Positions 7,046-10,617 of a stretch of 10,617 bases of DNA are shown piece by piece. This stretch comes from Hadesarchaea archaeon (lineage in GTDB: Archaea > Hadarchaeota > Hadarchaeia > Hadarchaeales > Hadarchaeaceae): the NCBI GenBank assembly GCA_014361095.1, contig JACIWF010000035.1:1-10617 (forward strand), in the 5' to 3' direction. Numbering within the stretch: the stretch's first letter is position 1; every line of letters begins with the position of its first letter. The position numbers were made by a program, and so were the translations under genes. The notes beneath the pieces are model-generated. The model ran no database searches. It worked only from the letters and a program-made list of their open reading frames with translations, and had not been told where the DNA came from.

Positions 7046-7605
7046 CACACAACCAGCACAACGATGAAAATTGAGACCATCGTGATCAGGTCACCGAGCG
7101 TGGCCATCAGTGGCGCAGTGATGTTGTCCGGATCCCATCCCCTGATGTAAGAAAAAATGGACACCGCGACGGTCAGGACGGCCAAGATGACGCCTGAGAT
7201 GAAACCGGCGGCCACCGCGACGATGATGAGGGTGATGAAGTTAATGGCACTTATCCCGAAGAGCAGGCTTATCAGGGAGGCGATTACTCCGATGGTGGCG
7301 GAGGCAATGAGGCTGAGGATTAACGAAGAGGCAACGTTAATTTTTAGCTCATCGCTCATCGAAAACTTGGGCTCCAGGATACCGGTGTGGAGGGCAGTAC
7401 CTAGTCGTGAGGCCAGCGCACCGTTGACATTCCCCCTCAGGTCCAAAAGCGGCGGAATTATCAGGATGAGCCCGGGCAGGGTAACGGTGAGCTTTTCCCC
7501 CATTCTTCCCAGCACATCTCCGGCTAGGATTTCAATAATGGCACAGATGATCAGTATGGATAGACCTTGAATGACTATTGCTCTCACGTTGACGCTCTGC
7601 GGCAT
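7045..7605 (-). CDS. MgtE/SLC41-like divalent cation transporter, first half
   Basis: A 186-residue integral membrane protein with about five helices (about residues 8-30, 40-56, 92-117, 121-155, 162-186). The loop IIPPLLDLRGNVNGALASRL (49-68) and the WDPDNITAPLMATLGDLITM segment with Asp172 match the MgtE membrane domain. Asp172 falls at the same residue number as in the next gene, so the two are ancient duplicates kept as separate genes; eukaryotic SLC41 proteins carry two such halves in one chain. It has no CBS or N domain. A GAGGGA site at 7616-7611 precedes the ATG at 7605. It is the first gene of a four-gene operon. Mg2+ is the likely substrate from the family, but other divalent cations cannot be excluded. 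Confidence 0.88.
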   Translation of the reverse strand: MPQSVNVRAIVIQGLSILIICAIIEILAGDVLGRMGEKLTVTLPGLILIIPPLLDLRGNVNGALASRLGTALHTGILEPKFSMSDELKINVASSLILSLIASATIGVIASLISLLFGISAINFITLIIVAVAAGFISGVILAVLTVAVSIFSYIRGWDPDNITAPLMATLGDLITMVSIFIVVLVV

Positions 7606-7636
7606 AGGTCTCCCTCAAAAGGCGTTGGTCGGCTTT

Positions 7637-7655
7637 CTATATACGTTTTATAATT
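7637..7655 (-). promoter_or_regulatory. TATA elements of the cation-transport operon
   Basis: Reading the minus strand, AATTATAAAA (7655-7646) is placed to start transcription near 7625, giving a leader of about 20 bases that contains the GAGGGA ribosome site. A second TATA-like motif, GTATATAG (7644-7637), lies just inside and would give a leader too short to contain that site fully. No Mg2+ riboswitch can fit in so short a leader. Confidence 0.5.
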
Positions 7656-7942
7656 TCTAGTGGTCAGGGCACCGGCTGGTTTTGTCCTGTTGCTGAGTGA
7701 TTCTAGAATCAACTTGTATTTCTCAGTTTGGCTGGTTCAGCAGAACTTGCAAACGATCCAAGTTCTCTTTGGATGATTTGATTTTTTCCCTGAACGCGAT
7801 TCCACACCAGTTGGGGCGGCGATCAAGGGAATTCTGGCCATTCAGCCCAACGACTTTTGGTCAGGGGAACCAATTGCCCGTTGTCCTGAGTTAAGAACAA
7901 GGCCCAGATTTCCTCTTTGTCGGTTTTTCAGGTGGGATTAGG

Positions 7943-7952
7943 TCTTTATAGT
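7943..7952 (+). promoter_or_regulatory. TATA box of the sulfur/Fe-S operon
   Basis: TCTTTATAGT is centred near 7949, predicting transcription start at about 7974-7976. That leaves a very short leader before the ATG at 7982, or a leaderless message if the GTG at 7973 were used. A second A/T-rich motif (GGTATAGTTTAA, about 7961-7972) lies too close to the start to be the TATA box. Confidence 0.45.
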
Positions 7953-7981
7953 ATAACAGGGGTATAGTTTAAGTGGAGACA

Positions 7982-8221
7982 ATGCCCGCCGATGAGAAAC
8001 CAAAAGTCACTTTGGACTGTCTGGGGCTATACTGTCCGGAGCCTGTTTTTAGGACGCGTATGGAGTTAGACAGGCTGAACTCTGGTGAGGTGCTGGAGGT
8101 CCTGGCTGATGATCCTGCTGCGGTGGAGGATATCGGAAGCCTGGTTAAACATCTGGGACACGAGATTTTGGAGTTCAGCAAAGAGGGCGGAGTCCTCAGG
8201 TTTTTAATTAGAAAAAAATGA
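7982..8221 (+). CDS. tusA: TusA family sulfur carrier protein
   Basis: A 79-residue TusA/SirA-like protein. These carry sulfur as a persulfide on a conserved cysteine and pass it to acceptors in tRNA thiolation, molybdenum cofactor synthesis or sulfur metabolism. The hallmark C-P-x-P motif is present at Cys18 (LDCLGLYCPEPVFRTR), with a second cysteine at 13. The rest follows the family beta-alpha-beta pattern (VLEVLADDPAAVEDIGSLVK, then GGVLRFLIRKK). I prefer the ATG at 7982 because GGAG lies just upstream; a GTG at 7973 would add three residues. The stop overlaps the next ATG in an ATGA junction. As first gene of an operon with DsrE, IscS-like and IscU proteins, it is a good candidate for moving sulfur within this pathway. 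Confidence 0.9.
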   Translation: MPADEKPKVTLDCLGLYCPEPVFRTRMELDRLNSGEVLEVLADDPAAVEDIGSLVKHLGHEILEFSKEGGVLRFLIRKK

Positions 8222-8598
8222 GGGGTGGTATTTTGGAGAAGAAAAAAATTCTCTACCTTCAGACCAGCGGCGTTGACACCCCCGAGCGTACCTATGCACC
8301 TTTCATCTTAGCAGCGACGGCCGCAGCGATGGGAATCGAGACGACGATTTACTTCCTGATAAAGGGGGTCACCGTGGTCAAGAGGGGCGAGGCGGAGAAG
8401 ATCAAGTTGGGCAGCTTCCCCTCGCTGAAGCAGGTGATGGACCAAGCAGTACAAGCCGGGGTGAAACTCGAGGTCTGCGAACAGAGCTGTCAGCTGCTGG
8501 GATTGGAGAGAGGAGACTTTGTGGATCAGGCCAAGATCGTTGGTGCGGCCACGCTGAACGACCGGGTTTTAGAGGCAGACGCCGTGGTGTGCTTCTAA
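8218..8598 (+). CDS. DsrE family sulfurtransferase-like protein
   Basis: A 126-residue DsrE/DsrF-like protein (the fold of TusD and related sulfur-transfer subunits). The N-terminal strand ILYLQTSGVDTPERTYAPF, the helix LAATAAAMGIETTIYFLIKG and the C-terminal AKIVGAATLNDRVLEADAVV fit the family. Cysteines are Cys87 and Cys91 (VCEQSCQLLGL) and Cys125. Cys87 or Cys91 sits about where DsrE-like proteins carry their reactive cysteine, and the C-x3-C pair is a possible persulfide or redox site. The ATG at 8218 overlaps the tusA stop (ATGA). A TTG at 8233, preceded by GAGGGGTGG, is a plausible alternative start that removes five residues. Pairing with TusA suggests sulfur exchange between them; the substrate is unknown. 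Confidence 0.86.
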   Translation: MRGGILEKKKILYLQTSGVDTPERTYAPFILAATAAAMGIETTIYFLIKGVTVVKRGEAEKIKLGSFPSLKQVMDQAVQAGVKLEVCEQSCQLLGLERGDFVDQAKIVGAATLNDRVLEADAVVCF

Positions 8599-8610
8599 TG
8601 GGGTAAGCGG

Positions 8611-9792
8611 ATGAGGAGGGTTTACCTGGACCATGCCGCCGGGAGGCCGGTGGACGAGCGGGTTCTCGAGGCCATGTTGCCGTACTTTACCCAGAAGTAC
8701 GGGAACCCCTCCACTATCCACACCCCGGGCAATGAAGCCCGTGAGGCAATCGAGGAGGCGCGGGGCAAGGTCGCGGAGTTAGTTGGGGCGGCGAAGAAGG
8801 AGGAGATCATTTTCACCTCAGGCGCGACCGAGAGCAATAATCTGGCCCTCAAGGGAGCAGCGTTGAGAAATCGTGATCGGGGGAATCACATCATCACCAG
8901 TTCCATCGAGCACATGTCGGTGATCAACACCTGTAAGGAGCTGAGCAAGCAGGGATTTGAGGTCACCTATCTTCCGGTGGACAGGTATGGAATTGTGGAT
9001 CTGGAGGCGTTGAAAAGGGAACTCACCGACAGAACCATTTTGGTCTCGATCATGTATGCCAACGGGGAGATAGGGACGATTGAGCCAATTAAGGAAATCA
9101 GCGAAATAGTCCACGAGCGAGGAGCGCTGCTGCATGTGGACGCAGTGCCCGCTGTGGGGCAGGTCCCCATAGATGTAGTTGCCGAGGGAATCGACCTGCT
9201 TTCAATCTCATCTAATGACATCTATGGCCCCAAGGGTGTTGGAGCCCTTTATCTCAGGTCTGGGGTCAGGATCGTGCCGATAATTCAGGGCGGTGGGCAG
9301 GAGCGAGGTCTGAGGTCGGGGACTGAGAACTTGCCAGGCATAGTTGGGATGGGAAAGGCGGCGGAGATAGCCAAGGCCGAGATGGAGGCTGAGGCCCGGA
9401 GGCTGACCAGACTTCGGGACAGGCTCATCAGCGGAATTCTGGAGAAAATCCCGGTATCTTTCCTCAACGGTCACCCGACCAAAAGGCTGCCAAACAACGT
9501 CAACGTTAGGTTCAGCTATATTGAAGGTGAGGCGCTGATCTTAAGCCTTGACATGGAGGGGGTGGCCTGCTCATCGGGGTCGGCCTGCACCTCAAAGACG
9601 CTTGAGCCGTCCCATGTGCTGCTGGCCACGGGGCTGAAGCATGAAGAGGCGCACGGGTCGCTGCTGTTCACCCTCGGCAAGCAGAACAGCGAGGAAGACG
9701 TGGACTACGTGCTGAACTTATTACCAGGAATTGTGAAAAGATTACGTGTAATGTCTCCGCTTACACCAAAGGAGTTGCTTGACCATGTATAG
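8611..9792 (+). CDS. iscS: IscS-like protein lacking the PLP lysine
   Basis: A 393-residue protein of the class V aminotransferase/cysteine desulfurase fold, alignable to IscS end to end: YLDHAAGRPVD (5-15), FTSGATESNNLALKG (68-82), His101 (EHMSV), Asp177 (HVDAVPAVGQVPID), YGPKGVGALYLR (205-216), GGGQERGLRSGT (227-238), and the mobile loop SSGSACTS with Cys326. The expected A-H-K-I-Y-G-P-K-G is S-N-D-I-Y-G-P-K-G, so Asp203 replaces the Schiff-base lysine and Asn202 the His. The PLP-contacting Gln is Pro180. In the SIRFSLGR motif the substrate-binding Arg is Leu352. The frame is intact, so this is a divergent class, not decay. From memory, Archaeoglobus fulgidus IscS also has Asp here and lacks desulfurase activity but binds IscU. 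A scaffold or cysteine-ligand role with IscU is likely. Its 3' end overlaps iscU by 8 bases. Confidence 0.93.
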   Translation: MRRVYLDHAAGRPVDERVLEAMLPYFTQKYGNPSTIHTPGNEAREAIEEARGKVAELVGAAKKEEIIFTSGATESNNLALKGAALRNRDRGNHIITSSIEHMSVINTCKELSKQGFEVTYLPVDRYGIVDLEALKRELTDRTILVSIMYANGEIGTIEPIKEISEIVHERGALLHVDAVPAVGQVPIDVVAEGIDLLSISSNDIYGPKGVGALYLRSGVRIVPIIQGGGQERGLRSGTENLPGIVGMGKAAEIAKAEMEAEARRLTRLRDRLISGILEKIPVSFLNGHPTKRLPNNVNVRFSYIEGEALILSLDMEGVACSSGSACTSKTLEPSHVLLATGLKHEEAHGSLLFTLGKQNSEEDVDYVLNLLPGIVKRLRVMSPLTPKELLDHV

Positions 9793-10159
9793 TGAAAAGG
9801 TGATGGATCACTTCAGGAATCCGCGCAACATGGGCGAGATCCCGGACGCGGATGGTGTCGGCACCGTTGGCAACCCCGTGTGTGGGGACATGATGACGAT
9901 TTATATCAAGGTGAAGGACAACAGGATCGCCGATATCAAGTTCAAGACCTTCGGCTGTGGCGCTGCGATTGCTACCAGCAGCATGACCACCGAGCTGGCG
10001 AAGGGGAAGACAATTGATGAAGCTTTAAAGATTACTCGGGATGATGTGGCGAAGGATCTTGGCGGTCTGCCGCCGGTGAAGATGCACTGCTCGAACTTGG
10101 CAGCCGACGCCCTGCATGCGGCCATAAAGGACTATCTGGCCAAGGGAGGCAAAAAATGA
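9785..10159 (+). CDS. iscU: Fe-S cluster assembly scaffold IscU
   Basis: IscU is the scaffold on which Fe-S clusters are assembled before transfer to apoproteins. The 124-residue protein begins MYSEKVMDHFRNPRNMGEI, as in the family. All ligands are present: Cys33 and Asp35 (GNPVCGD), Cys58 (KTFGCGAAIATSS) and Cys102 (KMHCSNLA). The LPPVK segment (95-99), which contacts the HscA chaperone in bacteria, is kept. The ATG at 9785 lies inside the end of the IscS-like gene; an AAAGGAG site at about 9768-9774 precedes it. An in-frame TTG at 9779 would add two residues and is less likely. The stop overlaps the next ATG (ATGA). Intact ligands beside an IscS-like partner without its lysine make the sulfur source the open question. 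Confidence 0.95.
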   Translation: MYSEKVMDHFRNPRNMGEIPDADGVGTVGNPVCGDMMTIYIKVKDNRIADIKFKTFGCGAAIATSSMTTELAKGKTIDEALKITRDDVAKDLGGLPPVKMHCSNLAADALHAAIKDYLAKGGKK

Positions 10160-10311
10160 AGGATTTTATAAGGTGTGAACTCTGTCAGGCAGAGATCCAG
10201 GGAGAGAAGTGCGTGTTCGCCGTTCACAAGAGGGTGATCGGCGGCAAGGAGTACTACTTCTGCTGCGAGAACCACGCCAGGCGTTTTGAAAAGAAAATGG
10301 CCGAAAAGTGA
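10156..10311 (+). CDS. 51-residue Cys-rich, TRASH-like metal-binding protein
   Basis: A small gene reading MKDFIRCELCQAEI to its TGA at 10309-10311. It has C7-x2-C10, a further Cys19, then C36-C37-x2-H40 in the segment KEYYFCCENHARRF, with a basic C-terminal helix. This spacing (a CxxC knuckle, a beta hairpin, then an aromatic-rich FCCxxH) resembles the TRASH/zinc-ribbon-like metal-binding proteins of archaea. Its ATG overlaps the iscU stop (ATGA), so it is translationally coupled to iscU and is the last gene of the operon. Five cysteines in 51 residues suggest a zinc, iron or copper site. A metal-sensing or iron-handling role in cluster assembly is inferred from position. It is short enough to be missed by automated gene callers. 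Confidence 0.75.
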   Translation: MKDFIRCELCQAEIQGEKCVFAVHKRVIGGKEYYFCCENHARRFEKKMAEK

Positions 10312-10335
10312 AAATTTTCCGAGCTTGAGCTTCCC

Positions 10336-10344
10336 AAATAAAAA
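10336..10344 (-). terminator. T-rich terminator of the structured RNA
   Basis: On the minus strand the closing stem of the RNA ends in CCTGCCGC and is followed at once by TTTTTATTT (10344-10336). Archaeal RNA polymerase terminates at such T runs, so the RNA 3' end is expected here. Confidence 0.6.
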
Positions 10345-10578
10345 GCGGCAGGGACTCGATCCCTCCACTACTCGTCCAGCGAGTTAGCGAATCTCGACCA
10401 CTTCGCTTTCTCGCCGTCTTTTCGTGTCGGGATCTTTTTCCTGCAGTCGCTGTCTCGTCTCGTTCCCCCACGAGACTTACCCGCGTCCTTCCCCGGTTTT
10501 TCGCCCGGGTTTTTACACGGGTCCCCGTTGCCCGTAGGCTCCGGTTCGACCACCTCTGCAGGCTTTGATCCCTGCCGC
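10345..10578 (-). ncRNA. Unidentified structured RNA, about 234 nt
   Basis: The minus strand encodes an RNA whose first ten bases, GCGGCAGGGA (10578-10569), pair perfectly with its last ten, TCCCTGCCGC (10354-10345). Inside are two long-range helices: CCTGCAG (10562-10556) with CTGCAGG (10446-10440), and GATCCC (10434-10429) with GGGATC (10363-10358). They enclose local hairpins with stems at 10531-10535/10517-10521, 10505-10509/10492-10496, 10470-10476/10457-10463, 10402-10407/10386-10391 and 10380-10384/10370-10374. Unpaired stretches are A- and G-rich on this strand (GAAAAAG, CGAAAAAC, GAGAAAG), which is typical of structured RNA and fixes the orientation. A TATA box lies about 26 bases before the 5' end and a T run follows the 3' end. 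I see no SRP helix 8 signature (GGAAGG with AGCA), no RNase P CR-I (GAGGAAAGTCC) and no tRNA T-loop. Identity is unknown; a very divergent RNase P or SRP RNA is still possible. Confidence 0.65.
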
Positions 10579-10599
10579 AATATTATCTTATTGTCTTCA

Positions 10600-10608
10600 T
10601 TTTTAAAG
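10600..10608 (-). promoter_or_regulatory. TATA box of the structured RNA
   Basis: Reading the minus strand, CTTTAAAAA (10608-10600) is preceded by an A-rich, BRE-like stretch. Its centre near 10604 predicts transcription start at about 10578, exactly the first base of the 10-bp closing stem. The agreement between promoter spacing and folded 5' end supports both calls. Confidence 0.55.
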
Positions 10609-10617
10609 ATTTTTTGC

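Larger units (their letters stand above)
7606..7972. other. Spacer of about 370 bases between divergent operons
   Basis: The edges hold the two divergent promoters. The middle (about 7660-7930) has no convincing gene. On the minus strand one frame is open from 7927 to 7712 except for a single TGA at 7825-7823, giving 34 then 37 codons. The first part reads like protein (EEIWALFLTQDNGQLVPLTK, then RWAEWPEFP) and the second is polar (VQGKNQIIQRELGSF). It has no good start or ribosome site, so it may be a decayed gene or chance. A 65-codon plus-strand reading from 7697 looks like an antisense artefact. I see no tRNA, CRISPR array or inverted repeat here. Confidence 0.4.

Noticed and set aside
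7606..7640. Mg2+ riboswitch before the MgtE-like genes
   Set aside because: The predicted leader is only about 20 bases, too short for any known Mg2+ riboswitch, and no fold is visible.
7760..7800. Box C/D guide RNA
   Set aside because: TGGATGA followed by CTGA loosely resembles boxes C and D, but the C box is imperfect and no second box pair or terminal stem is present.
7697..7894. 65-codon plus-strand open frame in the spacer
   Set aside because: No ribosome site, no recognisable pattern and odd composition; the opposite strand looks more protein-like.
10345..10578. RNase P RNA, SRP RNA or an intron-containing tRNA
   Set aside because: The closing stem and length suggested these, but I find no CR-I (GAGGAAAGTCC-like), no SRP helix 8 motif, and no seven-base T-loop. 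Kept as unidentified pending covariance search.
10166..10580. Minus-strand open frames of 70 to 101 codons over the right edge
   Set aside because: They overlap the structured RNA or run antisense to the small Cys-rich gene, are very rich in Arg, Ser and Lys, and lack ribosome sites.
1..10617. CRISPR array, insertion sequence or integrase
   Set aside because: No regularly spaced direct repeats, terminal inverted repeats or transposase-like frames were seen anywhere in the window.

Overview
The window is archaeal. The evidence is translation initiation factor aIF2-beta, a DUF424 protein, an RPA-family OB-fold protein, the KEOPS subunit Cgi121, a GHMP-type (archaeal) shikimate kinase, TATA boxes placed about 25 bases before inferred transcript starts, and GGAGGTG-type ribosome binding sites. 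Gene content fits a euryarchaeal or Hadarchaeota-like lineage, but I cannot fix the taxon. Genes are tightly packed: many stops and starts overlap by 1 to 8 bases, and two convergent pairs have 0 to 2 bases between them.

Layout. 1-131 (+): the 3' end of an unrecognised gene. 225-2990 (+): an aromatic amino acid cluster of chorismate synthase, archaeal shikimate kinase, and a chorismate mutase fused to a helix-turn-helix/ACT regulator. 4387-2993 (-): an RPA-like OB-fold protein, aIF2-beta and DUF424 in one coupled operon. 4440-5006 (+): Cgi121, sharing a compact divergent promoter with that operon. 7605-5007 (-): a cation-transport operon of two half-size MgtE/SLC41-like membrane proteins, a protein with two PhoU plus TrkA-C modules, and a small unknown protein. 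7606-7972: a spacer of about 370 bases with promoters at both edges and a doubtful coding remnant. 7982-10311 (+): a sulfur and Fe-S operon of TusA, a DsrE-family protein, an IscS-like protein, IscU, and a 51-residue cysteine-rich protein. 10578-10345 (-): a strongly structured 234-nt RNA gene with its own TATA box and T-rich terminator.

Two things stand out. First, the IscS-like protein keeps the mobile-loop cysteine (C326) and most of the fold, but has Asp203 where the PLP-binding lysine should be, Asn202 for the preceding His, Pro180 for the PLP-contacting Gln, and Leu352 for the substrate-binding Arg. It should not work as a normal cysteine desulfurase. Since it is co-transcribed with TusA, DsrE and IscU, the operon may build Fe-S clusters from sulfur delivered by a TusA/DsrE relay or from environmental sulfide. 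Second, the 234-nt RNA at the right edge folds into a closed multi-branched structure and matches none of the archaeal RNAs I can recognise by eye (tRNA, SRP RNA, RNase P RNA).
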